Positions 17,022 through 32,738 of a stretch of DNA of 64,000 bases are shown piece after piece. The DNA is from Marinobacter sp. SS13-12 (lineage in GTDB: Bacteria; Pseudomonadota; Gammaproteobacteria; Pseudomonadales; Oleiphilaceae). Each line of letters begins with the position of its first letter. Positions within the stretch are counted from its first letter, which is position 1. Made by a program: the position numbers and the translations under genes. Below the pieces are notes generated by a model. That model ran no database searches and was not told the origin of the DNA. It worked only from the letters and a program-made list of their open reading frames with translations. The stretch covers positions 1-64,000 of the forward strand of contig NZ_JASSUA010000003.1 in assembly GCF_030227115.1 (NCBI RefSeq). Direction: 5' to 3'.

Positions 17022-17710
17022 TTCGCGTGATCCTGACAGACATCGAGGGGACCACCAGCTCGATCTCCTTCGTTCATGAGGTGCTGTTTCCCTATTCGGC
17101 GAAGCACATGGCCGATTTTGTGCGGGAGGGCGAGGCCGACAGCATCGAGATTCGGGAACAACTGGATGCGATTGCGCAAACGTCCGGAGTGGCCAGGAAC
17201 GATGTCGAGGGGCTCATTGGAGTGCTGGATACCTGGATTCGCGAAGATCGCAAGGAAACACCCCTGAAAACCCTGCAGGGCATGCTCTGGGAGCAGGGCT
17301 ACCAGCAGGGTGCCTTTCGCGGCCACATCTACGAGGATGCCGCCGAATACCTTCAGCGCTGGCATGATCGGGGATTTCGCCTGTACGTATATTCTTCCGG
17401 TTCCGTGAAGGCGCAGAAGCTGATTTTCGGATTCAGCGAGGCGGGGGATCTGACACCGTTCTTTTCCGGGTATTTTGATACCCGTATCGGTGGCAAGAAA
17501 GAGCCGGAATCCTATGGCAACATCATCAATGAACTGGGCGTAGAACCCGGAACCGTGCTGTTCCTGTCGGATGTGGAAGCCGAATTGCAGGCCGCTGAAA
17601 GTGCTGGCATGCAGACGGTCTGGCTGATTCGCGAGGGAGATATCCCGGAAACTGAACGTCAGGTGGCCCGGGAATTTGCTGACGTAGACCGGTTTCTCCT
17701 GCAGCGCTGA
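17018..17710 (+). CDS. mtnC: Enolase-phosphatase E1
   Basis: A 230-residue HAD-superfamily enzyme that enolises and dephosphorylates 2,3-diketo-5-methylthiopentyl 1-phosphate to acireductone. The nucleophile motif is ILTDIEGTTSS; the second motif is YVYSSGS; later come the conserved Lys in KAQKLIFG and the acidic pair in VLFLSDVEAEL. Length fits the family. It ends the mtnBDC operon. Confidence 0.95.
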   Translation: MIRVILTDIEGTTSSISFVHEVLFPYSAKHMADFVREGEADSIEIREQLDAIAQTSGVARNDVEGLIGVLDTWIREDRKETPLKTLQGMLWEQGYQQGAFRGHIYEDAAEYLQRWHDRGFRLYVYSSGSVKAQKLIFGFSEAGDLTPFFSGYFDTRIGGKKEPESYGNIINELGVEPGTVLFLSDVEAELQAAESAGMQTVWLIREGDIPETERQVAREFADVDRFLLQR

Positions 17711-17759
17711 CCCACCTATTGCGCCTTCTTCTCTGAGAGCACCGTGAGCAGGAGGCAGT

Positions 17760-18809
17760 GTGCCTGATACCCGAAAACTGATTATCTCTCTTCTGTGCTT
17801 CTATCTGGCGGGCTGCGCCCCGGACTCGGGCGTTCCGGAGATGATGGACAACTATGTGATCCGGGTGGCGGACGCCCTGGAACTGAGCCCTGAGTTGTCC
17901 GAAGTCAGTCCGGTCTCACAGATCCCCCGTCGCCGTGAGCGCTTCCTGGAAATGCCTGACCTGGATATGGGAATGCTGGATTTCCTGTCTCTCTATGGAT
18001 GTGAGCTGCAATACGTGGTTGGTGAGCGAAATTCCATTATGGGCCGGGTGATGCAACCCCTGAACCGGTTACGTTACGAGGCGAACTTTATCCGCGCCGC
18101 TGAAAACTGTATCCCCCAGACTGATCGGGAAAGTGTCAAGGAAGATCTGCAAGAGGCTATCGAGAGTAAATCCGAAACGCTGGCCATCGCTGTCTGGAAT
18201 GCGACCTGGGGCGTGGAGGAGGTTGAGCGGCTTTTCACCCTGGCCCAAGGGTACTATCCCGGGAAGAGTGACGAGAACCCGGTCGCTGAGCTGGCCAGTG
18301 GTGTCATGAAGCTTAATGGGACCGTCACTGGTCTGTTGGCTGGCAACACCGATGAGCCACTGGAATACGTTGGAGAGGTACACCAGCGCTGGCAGGCTGC
18401 GCATCGGGCAGGCCAGTTGATGAACAGCGCGCAGTTGCTGGTTACACGGCTTGATGATGCGACAGCTCTGCTGGCCAGGAGGGCTGAAACCGATCCGTTA
18501 TGTCCGGAGGACGGTGCCAGCACAGCAACTGGGGCCCTCGGGGAGGCCTATTCCAGAGCTTACGTTGACGGTGTTCAGACTTATCTGCAACGCGTTGACC
18601 AGGCTAAAGAGGCTCTGATCGAACCGCTGGAGAAACTGGCGGCGCAGCAGGAGGACACCATGCCGGAGGCTTTCAGGGACTGGTACCGGCAGCACCTGGA
18701 CACAGGAAATACCGAAAGCCTGTGGGGCCAACTGGACCGGGCGACTGAATCCCATGCCCGGCGCTGGCAGCAGCTTCTGGCCCAGTGCGGCGTGTCCCCG
18801 GATTCGTGA
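17760..18809 (+). CDS. DUF3080 family lipoprotein
   Basis: A 349-residue predicted lipoprotein with a GTG start, GGAGG ribosome-binding site, hydrophobic N terminus and lipobox YLAGC (Cys20). The mature part is mostly helical and resembles DUF3080 proteins of Marinobacter and Pseudomonas, including FLSLYGCELQYVVGERNS and PLNRLRYEANFI. Function is unknown. It lies 49 bases after mtnC, probably in the same transcript, and converges with the GspE-like gene after only 13 bases without an obvious terminator. Confidence 0.85.
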   Translation: MPDTRKLIISLLCFYLAGCAPDSGVPEMMDNYVIRVADALELSPELSEVSPVSQIPRRRERFLEMPDLDMGMLDFLSLYGCELQYVVGERNSIMGRVMQPLNRLRYEANFIRAAENCIPQTDRESVKEDLQEAIESKSETLAIAVWNATWGVEEVERLFTLAQGYYPGKSDENPVAELASGVMKLNGTVTGLLAGNTDEPLEYVGEVHQRWQAAHRAGQLMNSAQLLVTRLDDATALLARRAETDPLCPEDGASTATGALGEAYSRAYVDGVQTYLQRVDQAKEALIEPLEKLAAQQEDTMPEAFRDWYRQHLDTGNTESLWGQLDRATESHARRWQQLLAQCGVSPDS

Positions 18810-18822
18810 AAAAGGGGGCAGC

Positions 18823-20625
18823 TTACCGCTGGCTTTCGGGGGTAACCCGCAGGATCTCCTCGACAGTGGTAGAGCCGGCTGACACTTTCTGTGCACCGCT
18901 GAGCCGTAGCGATTTCATACCATCCTTGTAGGCATCCACCCGCAGCTGCTCCAGTTCGCACTGCTCGGTAATCTGGCGGATCAGGTTGCCGGAGATCTGC
19001 ATGATTTCATACACCCCCGCGCGACCGTAATAGCCGGTATTCCGGCACTCCAGGCATCCCACCGGGTGATAGACCTGTTTGGGCGTGGTTGCCTTCCAGG
19101 GCCGTGTCAGGCTTTGCCAGGCCTGCTCGTCCACAGGCCCCGGCTCCTTGCAGTGGGGGCACAGGGTTCTGGCCAGCCGCTGGGCCATTACACCCAGCAC
19201 CGTGGCGCGAATCAGGTAAGGGGGAATGCCCAGCTCCATCAGCCGGGTAATCGCGCTGGGGGCATCGTTGGTGTGCAGGGTGGACAGCACCAGGTGCCCG
19301 GTCAGTGCAGCCTGCACGGCCATCTCGGCTGTCTCAAGGTCGCGGATCTCGCCGATCATGATGATGTCCGGATCCTGCCGCAGCAAGGCCCGCACGCCGG
19401 AGGCGAAGGTCAGCTCAATGTTGGTCTGTACCTGCATCTGGTTGAAGGCCGGTTCCACCATCTCGATGGGATCCTCAATGGTGCAGATGTTCACCTCGGG
19501 GGTGGCCAGCTGCTTGAGGGTGGAATACAGGGTGGTGGTCTTGCCGGAACCGGTGGGGCCGGTGACCAGCACGATGCCATGGGGCCTGTCGGTAATGCCC
19601 TGCCAGCGTTCCCGATCTTCCTTTGAAAAGCCCAGTTGTTCGTAGGATTTCAGCAGCACTTCCGGGTCGAAGATCCGCATTACCATTTTTTCGCCAAATG
19701 CGGTGGGCATGGTGGCCAGGCGCAGCTCCACTTCGCTGTTGTCCGGCTTGCGGGTCTTGATGCGGCCGTCCTGGGGGCGGCGTTTTTCCGCCACGTTCAG
19801 CCGGCCAAGGATCTTCAGGCGGCTGGTAACCGCCACGCCGACCTGGTCCGGAAATTCGTACACGTTGTGCAGCACGCCGTCGATGCGGAAACGCACCTGG
19901 GTGACGTTGCGCCGTGGTTCGATGTGGATGTCAGACGCACGCTGGTCAAAGGCGTACTGCAGTAACCAGTCGACAATCTTGACCACGTGCTGGTCGTTGG
20001 CGTCCGGGTTTTCGCTGGCGCCCAGGTCCAGCAGTTGTTCGAAGTTCTGCGCACCTGCGGGGTTGGCTGACTTGTTGCCACCGGCCTTGCTGACAGAACT
20101 GGCCAGCTGGTAGAACTCGACCGTGTAACGGCGGATATCCTCGGGGTTGGCCACCACCCGGCGGATATCCTTGCCGACTGCCTGCCGCAGGTTGCTTTCC
20201 CAGTCGCCCTTGAACGGCTCGCTGCTGGCGATCAGCACCTCGTCACGGCCGATTTCAACGGCAAGAATGCCATGCCGCTGGGCAAAGGCATAGGACATCA
20301 CCCGGGCGATGGCCGGCGTGTCTATCTTCAGGGGGTCAATGTGGTAATAGGGTTGCTCCGCCCATTCCGCGAGCCATTGGGTAAGCTTGTCCAGATCCAG
20401 GGTGCGGCCGGTTTTCTGGCTTTCCAGGCCGGCCTTGGCGACCAGTTCCAGCGGGTGGCGATGGCTGGCTGGCCCGCTGCCACCTGTAAAAGCACTGATG
20501 TTGGCTGACAGAACCCGCTCAGCGTCCTCCTGGGTGATGTCACCGCTGGTTACCAGTGCCGTACAGATGTCCCTCAGGGTCAGTGTGCTTCTGTGGGGCG
20601 CAGGTGGATGGGTGCTGTCGGCCAT
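18823..20625 (-). CDS. GspE/PilB-type secretion ATPase, orphan
   Basis: A 600-residue hexameric secretion ATPase. An N-terminal MshEN-like region (about 14-170) leads to the ATPase core: Walker A GPTGSGKTTTLYS, Asp box TIEDPIEM, Walker B DIIMIGEIRD, a His box with LSTLHTNDA, and a tetracysteine zinc site (CPHC plus CLEC). This core powers type II secretion or type IV pilus assembly. No gspF/pilC, pseudopilin or secretin gene is nearby. The N-terminal region keeps only part of the pattern known for c-di-GMP-binding MshEN domains. It starts 13 bases after DUF2069, in the arsC-wrbA-DUF2069 direction. Confidence 0.9.
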   Translation of the reverse strand: MADSTHPPAPHRSTLTLRDICTALVTSGDITQEDAERVLSANISAFTGGSGPASHRHPLELVAKAGLESQKTGRTLDLDKLTQWLAEWAEQPYYHIDPLKIDTPAIARVMSYAFAQRHGILAVEIGRDEVLIASSEPFKGDWESNLRQAVGKDIRRVVANPEDIRRYTVEFYQLASSVSKAGGNKSANPAGAQNFEQLLDLGASENPDANDQHVVKIVDWLLQYAFDQRASDIHIEPRRNVTQVRFRIDGVLHNVYEFPDQVGVAVTSRLKILGRLNVAEKRRPQDGRIKTRKPDNSEVELRLATMPTAFGEKMVMRIFDPEVLLKSYEQLGFSKEDRERWQGITDRPHGIVLVTGPTGSGKTTTLYSTLKQLATPEVNICTIEDPIEMVEPAFNQMQVQTNIELTFASGVRALLRQDPDIIMIGEIRDLETAEMAVQAALTGHLVLSTLHTNDAPSAITRLMELGIPPYLIRATVLGVMAQRLARTLCPHCKEPGPVDEQAWQSLTRPWKATTPKQVYHPVGCLECRNTGYYGRAGVYEIMQISGNLIRQITEQCELEQLRVDAYKDGMKSLRLSGAQKVSAGSTTVEEILRVTPESQR

Positions 20626-20638
20626 GGAGTGCTTCCTG

Positions 20639-21007
20639 TCAGGTTTCTGAAACCGGCTGTGGGCGATTTACCTTAAGATGGACCATGGCCACTGTAAACA
20701 GCAGGAAGGTCAGCACTGTGAGGATCAGCGGCGCAATGGCGCCTTCGCTGAGCCAGGCGGACACAACGTGACGGGTGAAATAGAAAATGACCACAAAGCT
20801 CAGCCATATATAACCCCGGTTATGGCCGCGGAATACGGGCACTGCAAACACCAGTAGCGGGATCAGTTTGATGCTGAGCATCAGGGTTACCGAGACACCC
20901 TCAGTCTGCACCGGATAAAACGTCGTAACGACCAGAGTCACCAGGGTTGCAAGATAAAGCGCAATGGTCAGTCGGGCCGTGATGCGTGCTTTCGGATTGT
21001 GAAGCAT
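20639..21007 (-). CDS. DUF2069 membrane protein
   Basis: A 122-residue protein with four predicted membrane helices; it fits the DUF2069 family, often encoded after wrbA in pseudomonads. Function is unknown. It lies 28 bases after wrbA and 13 bases before the GspE-like gene, so the four genes from arsC onward could be one transcript. Confidence 0.85.
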   Translation of the reverse strand: MLHNPKARITARLTIALYLATLVTLVVTTFYPVQTEGVSVTLMLSIKLIPLLVFAVPVFRGHNRGYIWLSFVVIFYFTRHVVSAWLSEGAIAPLILTVLTFLLFTVAMVHLKVNRPQPVSET

Positions 21008-21035
21008 TCAGGATTCCGTTGTTGGTAATGGGCTG

Positions 21036-22008
<973 letters not shown>

Positions 22009-22131
22009 GGTTCTCCCTCTTTCCGGGTCAGGTAAACCGCAAGTATGTACGAGCGCCGTAGTCTAACAGGAGGCCACCCTGTGCAATACCCTGCCGGGCA
22101 CACTGTTGATAAACCCTTAGAGCATCGTGCA

Positions 22132-22584
22132 ATGATGTCTAATTCCAGCAGGGCACGTGGAATCGGTATAATACTCGTCTTATTGATGCTGGCGGGCTGC
22201 CAGAATCCGGAGTTTGAAAAGCCGGATGGCACGGTGCTGAAATGGGAGAGCCTGCGCGGCCACTGGGTGCTGGTCAACTACTGGGCAGAATGGTGCAAGC
22301 CCTGCCTGGAGGAAATCCCGGAACTTAATGACCTCGACAGGTCCGGTGCCATTGTGGTCCTGGGCGTAAACTTCGATGACATCCGGGGCCAGGAATTGAT
22401 TGAACTGGGCGACAGAATGGGAATCCGGTACGGCATGCTGAACGAGGACCCTGGCCCTGAATTCGGCTGGAAAACCCCGGTAGCCTTGCCGGCCACCTTC
22501 GTTATCAACCCTGACGGAGACCTGGTGGAAGCCCGTTTCGGCCCACAGACAGAAGAAGACATCAAAGAACTGATCGGGCGCTGA
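22132..22584 (+). CDS. TlpA-like thioredoxin-fold lipoprotein
   Basis: About 150 residues. The N terminus is a lipoprotein signal ending LMLAGC. The thioredoxin-like domain has the active site [13 protein letters not shown] and the cis-Pro region VALPATFVI. It probably works as a membrane-bound periplasmic thiol-disulfide reductase. Two adjacent ATG codons (22132 and 22135) can serve as start; longer frames back to 22045 would put 29 residues before the signal. It ends 43 bases before dnaE. Confidence 0.87.
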   Translation: MMSNSSRARGIGIILVLLMLAGCQNPEFEKPDGTVLKWESLRGHWVLVNYWAEWCKPCLEEIPELNDLDRSGAIVVLGVNFDDIRGQELIELGDRMGIRYGMLNEDPGPEFGWKTPVALPATFVINPDGDLVEARFGPQTEEDIKELIGR

Positions 22585-22627
22585 ACCCACCCGATCCGGA
22601 ATCATCAAGCAGGATTACCCCGGCGCT

Positions 22628-25600
22628 ATGTCACAGACCTTTGTCCACCTCCGCGTGCACTCCGAATATTCCATGGTAGATGGGCTGGTGCGGGTGAAAC
22701 CGCTGATCAGTCGGGTTGCAGAGCTGGGCATGCCAGCAGTTGGCCTGACCGAGCAGTCCAACATGTGTTCCCTGGTGCGTTTCTACAAGGCCGCCATGGG
22801 TGCCGGGGTAAAACCCGTCATTGGTGCGGATCTCTGGGTTGAAAACCCGGAAGAGCCGGACAACCCCTTCCGCATTACCCTGCTGGCACGTGATAACGAC
22901 GGCTATCTGAATCTCACCGAAGTGGTTTCCCTGGGGTATACGGAAGGGCAGCGGTTCGGCAAGCCCATCATCCAGCGCAAGTGGCTGGAAGACCGCTCCG
23001 GCGGGCTTATTGCCTTGTCGGGGGCGCGGATGGGCGATGTCGGCAAGGCACTGATGGCCGGCAAGCTGGATCTTGCCCGGCAGCGCGCTGAATACTGGAT
23101 GACGCTTTATCCCGGGTCGTTCTACCTGGAACTTCAGCGCACCGGCCGGCCGGGAGATGAAGACTGCCTGCACCTGAATATCGAACTGGCAGAAGCCCTT
23201 TCATGCCCGGTAGTAGCCACGAACGACGTTCACTTCCTCCACGCCGAAGATTTCGAGGCCCACGAGGCCAGGGTCTGCATCGGCGAAAGCCGCACCCTCG
23301 ATGACCCGAGACGGGATCGCCGCTTCAGCGATCAGCAATACCTGCGCAGTGCCGAGGAAATGATCGAGCTGTTTTCGGACATTCCCGAGGCGGTGGAGAA
23401 CACGGTCGAGATCGCCCGCCGTTGCTCGGTACAGGTGCGGATGGGGGAGTACTTCCTGCCGAACTACCCCATCCCTGATGGCATGACCATGGATGAATAC
23501 TTCCGCAAGGTGTCGGAAGAGGGCCTGGAAGAGCGGCTGGCGAAGACCCTGAGCAAGGATGACCCGGACTACGACACCAAGCGCGAGGCCTACTACACAC
23601 GGCTGAATTTCGAGCTCGATATCATCACCCAGATGGGCTTCCCCGGCTACTTCCTGATCGTTATGGACTTCATCAAGTGGGCCAAGAATAACGGCGTGCC
23701 GGTGGGCCCGGGTCGGGGCTCCGGTGCCGGCTCGCTGGTGGCCTACGCCCAGTTGATTACCGATCTGGACCCACTGGAATACGACCTGCTGTTCGAGCGC
23801 TTCCTGAACCCGGAGCGGGTATCCATGCCCGACTTCGACGTGGATTTCTGCATGGAAGGCCGTGACCGGGTCATCGCCTATGTGGCAGAGAAATACGGCC
23901 GTGAAGCGGTATCCCAGATCATCACCTTCGGTACCATGGCCGCCAAGGCGGTGGTTCGCGACGTGGCCCGGGTTCAGGGCAAGTCCTACGGGCTGGCGGA
24001 CAAGCTGTCCAAGATGATTCCTTTCGAGCCGGGCATGACCCTGGAGAAAGCCCTGGAACAGGAGCCGCAGCTGGTCGAGTTCCTGGAAAACGACGAAGAA
24101 GCCCAGGAAATCTGGGAAATGGCCCTTAAGCTTGAGGGGGTCTGCCGTAATGCCGGTAAACACGCCGGTGGTGTGGTGATCGCGCCCACCAAGATTACCG
24201 ACTTCTCGCCACTGTATTGCGATGATGAGGGCGGCAGCCTGGTAACCCAGTTCGACAAGGGTGATGTGGAAGATGCCGGCCTGGTGAAGTTCGACTTCCT
24301 GGGCCTGCGAACCCTCACCATCATCGACTGGGCCCTGAAGATGATCAATCCCCGCCGGGAGAAGCAGGGCAAGCCGGCACTGGACATCAACGAGATACCG
24401 CTGGACGACGTTCCGTCTTTCACCATGCTCAAGAAAGCGGAAACCACCGCGGTATTCCAGCTGGAATCCCGTGGCATGAAAGACCTGATCCGCCGCCTGC
24501 AGCCGGATTCCCTGGAAGACATGATTGCCCTGGTGGCGCTGTTCCGTCCTGGCCCGCTGCAATCGGGCATGGTGGATGACTTTATCGACCGTAAGCACGG
24601 CCGACAGCCAATGTCGTTTCCGCACCCGGACTATCAGTATGATGGCCTGAAGCCGGTTCTGGAGCCCACCTACGGGGTTATCCTGTACCAGGAGCAGGTC
24701 ATGCAGATCGCCCAGGTGATGGCCGGCTACACGCTCGGTAACGCCGACATGCTGCGCCGGGCCATGGGCAAGAAAAAGCCCGAGGAGATGGCCAAGCAGA
24801 AGCAGTTCTTCCTGGACGGCTGTGAAAAGAACGGCATCGACAAGACGCTGGCGGAAAACATCTTCGACCTCGTCGAGAAGTTCGCCGGTTACGGCTTCAA
24901 CAAATCCCACTCTGCTGCCTACGCCCTGGTTTCCTACCAGACGCTCTGGCTGAAGGCTCATTATCCAGCTGAGTTCATGGCAGCGGTGCTGACAGCGGAC
25001 ATGCAGAACACTGACAAGGTGGTCACGCTGGTGGAGGAATGCCGCAGTATGGGGCTGGAACTGCTGGTGCCTGATGTCAGCCGTTCCGAGTTCACCTTCA
25101 CGGTGAACGAGGATGGCGCCATTATTTACGGCCTGGGCGCGATCAAGGGCCTGGGCGAGGGTCCGATTGGCAGCATCCAGGCCGGGCGCGCAGAGGGTGA
25201 ACCCTACCAGGATATATTTGATTTCTGCCGCCGCGTGGACCTGAAGAAAGTGAACAAGCGGGCCATGGAGGCGCTGATTCGTTCCGGGGCCATGGACAAG
25301 CTGGGCGCCGGACGTGCACAGCTGATGGCAAGCATTGATAAGGCCATTCAACAGGCCGGCCAGCAGTCCCGCAACGAATCCGCAGGTATGACGGATATGT
25401 TCGGCGAAATGCTCATGGGCGGTGAGGATGGCGACCCCTACTCTGATGTGGCAGATGTACGGGAATGGCCAAAGAAACAGCGCCTGAAGGGGGAGAAGGA
25501 TACCCTCGGCATTTATCTGACCGGCCACCCCTTCGATGAATATGAGAAAGAGGTTCGACGGTTTGTACGTTCTTCCATTGCCGACCTCAAGCCTGCGCGA

Positions 25601-26110
25601 CAACCCCAGCGCGTTGCTGGCCTGGTGGTGGCTCAACGCTCAATGAAAACCCGTACCGGCTCTACCATGGCGTTTATCACCCTGGACGACCGCAGTGCCC
25701 GCATCGAGGCAACGTTGTTCTCCGAGGCGTTTTTCGAGAACCGGGAGCTGTTGCAGTCAGATCAGGTGATCGTGGTTGAGGGGCAGGTCAGCCACGACGA
25801 TTACTCTGGCCAGATGAAAATGCGGGTGAATTCGGTGATGGACGTGGGCACGGCCCGGCAACAGTTCAGCCGCGGGCTCAAACTCGCCATTCACGCCGAC
25901 CAGTTGCAGAACGGCCTGCTGGACAAGCTGGACTCCACTCTGCGGCCCTTCCGTTGTGAAGGCAGCCCGGTGTGGATCGAATACAGCAGCGACAACGCCA
26001 GCACCCGCATCGAACTGGGTGAATCCTGGCGTGTTCAGCCAGATGACGACCTATTGCTGGAGCTGAAGTATCTGGTGGGCGACCAGTCCGTAGAACTGGT
26101 CTATGATTGA
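22628..26110 (+). CDS. dnaE: DNA polymerase III alpha subunit
   Basis: The replicative polymerase catalytic subunit, 1160 residues, the usual length for DnaE1. It opens with a PHP domain ([20 protein letters not shown]). The polymerase core has [15 protein letters not shown] and PDFDVDFC, with metal-binding Asp at about 402 and 404, and [11 protein letters not shown] tandem helix-hairpin-helix region follows, then an OB fold (about 985-1070) and a C-terminal tau-binding part. In Pseudomonas and E. coli accA follows dnaE, as here. Confidence 0.98.
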   Translation: MSQTFVHLRVHSEYSMVDGLVRVKPLISRVAELGMPAVGLTEQSNMCSLVRFYKAAMGAGVKPVIGADLWVENPEEPDNPFRITLLARDNDGYLNLTEVVSLGYTEGQRFGKPIIQRKWLEDRSGGLIALSGARMGDVGKALMAGKLDLARQRAEYWMTLYPGSFYLELQRTGRPGDEDCLHLNIELAEALSCPVVATNDVHFLHAEDFEAHEARVCIGESRTLDDPRRDRRFSDQQYLRSAEEMIELFSDIPEAVENTVEIARRCSVQVRMGEYFLPNYPIPDGMTMDEYFRKVSEEGLEERLAKTLSKDDPDYDTKREAYYTRLNFELDIITQMGFPGYFLIVMDFIKWAKNNGVPVGPGRGSGAGSLVAYAQLITDLDPLEYDLLFERFLNPERVSMPDFDVDFCMEGRDRVIAYVAEKYGREAVSQIITFGTMAAKAVVRDVARVQGKSYGLADKLSKMIPFEPGMTLEKALEQEPQLVEFLENDEEAQEIWEMALKLEGVCRNAGKHAGGVVIAPTKITDFSPLYCDDEGGSLVTQFDKGDVEDAGLVKFDFLGLRTLTIIDWALKMINPRREKQGKPALDINEIPLDDVPSFTMLKKAETTAVFQLESRGMKDLIRRLQPDSLEDMIALVALFRPGPLQSGMVDDFIDRKHGRQPMSFPHPDYQYDGLKPVLEPTYGVILYQEQVMQIAQVMAGYTLGNADMLRRAMGKKKPEEMAKQKQFFLDGCEKNGIDKTLAENIFDLVEKFAGYGFNKSHSAAYALVSYQTLWLKAHYPAEFMAAVLTADMQNTDKVVTLVEECRSMGLELLVPDVSRSEFTFTVNEDGAIIYGLGAIKGLGEGPIGSIQAGRAEGEPYQDIFDFCRRVDLKKVNKRAMEALIRSGAMDKLGAGRAQLMASIDKAIQQAGQQSRNESAGMTDMFGEMLMGGEDGDPYSDVADVREWPKKQRLKGEKDTLGIYLTGHPFDEYEKEVRRFVRSSIADLKPARQPQRVAGLVVAQRSMKTRTGSTMAFITLDDRSARIEATLFSEAFFENRELLQSDQVIVVEGQVSHDDYSGQMKMRVNSVMDVGTARQQFSRGLKLAIHADQLQNGLLDKLDSTLRPFRCEGSPVWIEYSSDNASTRIELGESWRVQPDDDLLLELKYLVGDQSVELVYD

Positions 26111-26285
26111 TAGTGTCCGGCAAGGTTCATCCCCGGTGTGGCGACGTGCTGAAACATTACGTTTTTGTCAGAAAGCGGACTCATACCAAGGTACGCTTTA
26201 GCCATGGCCCGGGCGCTGCTATCTTTGTCCAAAATTCTGGTTTGGTGACTTACATTCTCGCCATGCAAGCAAATGATGGAACATC

Positions 26286-27239
26286 ATGAACCCTAACTAT
26301 CTGGATTTCGAACAGCCTATTGCCGACCTTGAAGCCAAGATTGAAGAGCTTCGTATGGTGGGCAACGACACCGACATCAACATTACCGACGAGATCAGCC
26401 GGCTACGCAAAAAGAGCGTAAGCCTGACGGAAAGCATCTTCTCGGACCTCCAGCCCTGGGACGTGTCGAGACTGGCGCGCCATCCACGCAGGCCCTACAC
26501 CCTCGACTACGTCGACATGATCTTTGACGATTTCGACGAGTTGCATGGTGACCGTCGTTACGCCGACGACCAGGCCATTGTAGGCGGTACTGCCCGCCTG
26601 GACGGTAAACCGGTGATGGTGATCGGCCATCAGAAGGGCCGGGAAGTGCGCGACAAGGTAAAGCGCAATTTCGGCATGCCCCGCCCGGAAGGCTACCGCA
26701 AGGCCCTGCGGTTGATGGAAATGGCCGAACGCTTCAGCATGCCGATCCTCACGTTTATCGATACGCCGGGCGCCTATCCCGGCATCGGCGCCGAGGAGCG
26801 TGGCCAGAGTGAAGCCATCGCTTTCAACCTGGCAGTGATGTCACGCCTGAAAACGCCGATTATCTCCACGGTAGTGGGTGAGGGCGGTTCAGGTGGCGCA
26901 CTGGCCATTGGTGTATGCGACCAGCTCAACATGCTCCAGTATTCCACCTATGCGGTTATCTCCCCGGAGGGCTGTGCCTCCATTTTGTGGAAGAGCGCAG
27001 AGTTTGCCTCCCAGGCAGCCGAGGCCATGGGGGTGACCGCTGACCGCCTGAGGGACCTTGGGCTGGCGGACAATGTGATTGCCGAACCCCTGGGTGGCGC
27101 TCATCGCAACCCTGAGAAGATGGCCGAATCCCTTCGCGCGACCCTGAGCAAGGGCATTGCCGAACTCAGCCGTTTGCCGGCAGAAGAGCTGGTGTCCCGC
27201 CGCTACGAGCGGTTGACCCGATATGACACGGGCCGGTAA
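26286..27239 (+). CDS. accA: Acetyl-CoA carboxylase carboxyltransferase subunit alpha
   Basis: A 317-residue subunit that, with AccD, transfers CO2 from biotin to acetyl-CoA to make malonyl-CoA. Recognised by [54 protein letters not shown] and [12 protein letters not shown]. The 175 bases between dnaE and accA probably hold its promoter; I could not pick clear boxes. Its last 17 bases overlap tilS. Confidence 0.98.
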   Translation: MNPNYLDFEQPIADLEAKIEELRMVGNDTDINITDEISRLRKKSVSLTESIFSDLQPWDVSRLARHPRRPYTLDYVDMIFDDFDELHGDRRYADDQAIVGGTARLDGKPVMVIGHQKGREVRDKVKRNFGMPRPEGYRKALRLMEMAERFSMPILTFIDTPGAYPGIGAEERGQSEAIAFNLAVMSRLKTPIISTVVGEGGSGGALAIGVCDQLNMLQYSTYAVISPEGCASILWKSAEFASQAAEAMGVTADRLRDLGLADNVIAEPLGGAHRNPEKMAESLRATLSKGIAELSRLPAEELVSRRYERLTRYDTGR

Positions 27240-28575
27240 CCCCGGCTCAGGATCAGGCTGGCCGGAGGCTCTCTGCGCCCCGGTCAGGCAACTGCCTTCA
27301 GCGCCCCGGTTACGAGTCGCCCTCAGTGGAGGGATGGACTCGGTCCTGCTTCTTCATGTTGCTGCAACCCTGCACGCCGATTCAGGTCGGTTGTCAGCGG
27401 TTCACGTCAATCATCAGTTGCAACCCAATGCCGATCGAACGGAGCAATTCTGCCAGCAGCTTTGCCGCGAACTGGGTGTGCCTCTTGAGGTCCGCCGGGT
27501 TGTGATCAATGGCCGCGAGGACGGCGCCAGTGGAGGGGTTGAGGAAGCGGCAAGGACTGCCCGTTACAATGTCTTCGAAGAGGTACTGACGTCCGGCGAA
27601 CTGTTGTTGATGGCCCATCATGGTGACGATCAGGCCGAGACAGTGCTGTTTCGATTGCTGCGAGGCACCGGCGTAGCCGGGCTTGGAGGCATGCCCCATT
27701 CAAGGTCGTTGGGAGACGGGATACTGTATCGGCCCCTGCTGGGTTTCAGCCGCAATGAACTGGAAGCCTGGGCAGTCGCAAAGGGGATCAGCTGGGTGGA
27801 GGATCCCAGCAACACCGATGAGCGTTTTGACCGCAATTTCCTCCGTCAATCTATCATGCCACTTCTAAAGACCCGCTGGCCGTCACTGGTCAACCGTGTT
27901 GCGCACAGTGCACGTTCCTGTCGTGAGGGTGATGAACTGGCCGGAAAACTGGCAGAAATCCGTTTCCAGCAGTGCGCTACCGACCAGGGTGGCATCTGCG
28001 TCGACGCTTTGGGGCAACTTGTCGAGGTGGAGCAAAAAAACCTGATTCGTTGGTGGATCATCCGTAACCGATACACTCCGCCATCCATTGCCGATTGGCC
28101 TCAGGTGATTGAAGATCTGGTCAGAGCGCCTGCGGATCGGGAGCCTGAACTGCGTGGTAATGGCTATGTGGTGCGCCGCTATCAGGGCAATCTGTATCTG
28201 GTTGGTGAACCCACGGCGCTGCCATCGGTTAAACTGACACTGGTTCCTGGCCAGGAACGGGTATGGGGAGAGTGGCGTCTGCGGCTGGTGGCAGTGGCTA
28301 ACCCTGAAATGCCCGTGCCGGATATACGGATATCTACGAGGGCAGGAGGCGAACGCCTCAGGCCGGCTCCCGATGGCCCCTCGAAATCCCTCAAGAACTG
28401 GCTGCAGGAAAAAAATATTCCACCCTGGGAGAGGGCGCGGCTACCGCTGCTTCTGGAGGTGAAGGATGGCCACGAAGAAGTGGTCGGAGCCGGCGACCTG
28501 TGGCTTTCCCGCAAATACTGCGGGGAGGCCCCGGCCAGTGGCTGGCGGATTGTTGTGGAGCGGGAATGTAATTGA
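27223..28575 (+). CDS. tilS: tRNA(Ile)-lysidine synthase
   Basis: A 450-residue enzyme that puts lysine on C34 of the AUA-reading tRNA-Ile. The ATP pyrophosphatase loop is [13 protein letters not shown] (SGGxDS form). The [17 protein letters not shown] segment and the linker TilS domain follow, then the C-terminal substrate-binding domain with [20 protein letters not shown]. The ATG at 27223 lies inside the end of accA, indicating co-expression. Confidence 0.95.
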   Translation: MTRAGNPGSGSGWPEALCAPVRQLPSAPRLRVALSGGMDSVLLLHVAATLHADSGRLSAVHVNHQLQPNADRTEQFCQQLCRELGVPLEVRRVVINGREDGASGGVEEAARTARYNVFEEVLTSGELLLMAHHGDDQAETVLFRLLRGTGVAGLGGMPHSRSLGDGILYRPLLGFSRNELEAWAVAKGISWVEDPSNTDERFDRNFLRQSIMPLLKTRWPSLVNRVAHSARSCREGDELAGKLAEIRFQQCATDQGGICVDALGQLVEVEQKNLIRWWIIRNRYTPPSIADWPQVIEDLVRAPADREPELRGNGYVVRRYQGNLYLVGEPTALPSVKLTLVPGQERVWGEWRLRLVAVANPEMPVPDIRISTRAGGERLRPAPDGPSKSLKNWLQEKNIPPWERARLPLLLEVKDGHEEVVGAGDLWLSRKYCGEAPASGWRIVVERECN

Positions 28576-28615
28576 GAAGCGGAGGCCTTTCTGGTAGTCT
28601 GGCGTCCCATCTTGA

Positions 28616-31153
<2,538 letters not shown>

Positions 31154-31171
31154 GCGTTCCAGAAGGACTAT

Positions 31172-31289
31172 GGGAGTGAGCGGGAACGGCCCTACGAAAA
31201 TGTGCGGAGCCATGGATGGCGGAGCTCAAGCGCACATGGATGTGCTTGTAGCGTTTTTCGTAGGGCCGTTCCCGCTCGCTCTTACTCCC
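31172..31289. repeat. Structured inverted-repeat element, copy A
   Basis: The outer arms pair over about 28 bases: 31172-31200 with 31254-31289 (core GAGCGGGAACGGCCCTACGA), with a 6-base insertion in the right arm. Inside are two perfect short hairpins with TGGA loops: GCCA/TGGC at 31209-31220 and GCACA/TGTGC at 31232-31245, joined through GGAGCTCAAGC. A second element at 50545-50650 has the same plan. It lies between kdsA and eno and carries no open frame of note. Origin and role are unknown; a REP- or MITE-like repeat or an RNA processing site is possible. Confidence 0.85.
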
Positions 31290-31297
31290 AAATTTGA

Positions 31298-32617
<1,320 letters not shown>

Positions 32618-32672
32618 TCGCCCGGTCACCAGAATTACTCGTCGGGCAGGACTCTGGCGGGTAACCGACCGG

Positions 32673-32718
32673 AAAAGGCCATCGTAGCTCTGAAATTGAG
32701 AAGCACGATGGCCTTTTT
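32673..32718 (+). terminator. Intrinsic terminator after eno
   Basis: A 13-bp stem AAAAGGCCATCGT/ACGATGGCCTTTT closes a 19-base loop, with a run of five T. It ends 55 bases after the eno stop. Confidence 0.85.
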
Positions 32719-32738
32719 GTACAACTGGTTAGCAGAAC

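Noticed and set aside
23201..25636. An 811-codon open frame on the minus strand opposite dnaE
   Set aside because: It mirrors the codon pattern of dnaE, shows no domain or motif, and dnaE is unmistakable on the plus strand. Long antisense frames are expected in GC-rich coding sequence.
31172..31289. Copy A as an insertion sequence or a coding gene
   Set aside because: It is 118 bases, has no transposase frame, and no target duplication could be recognised at its edges.
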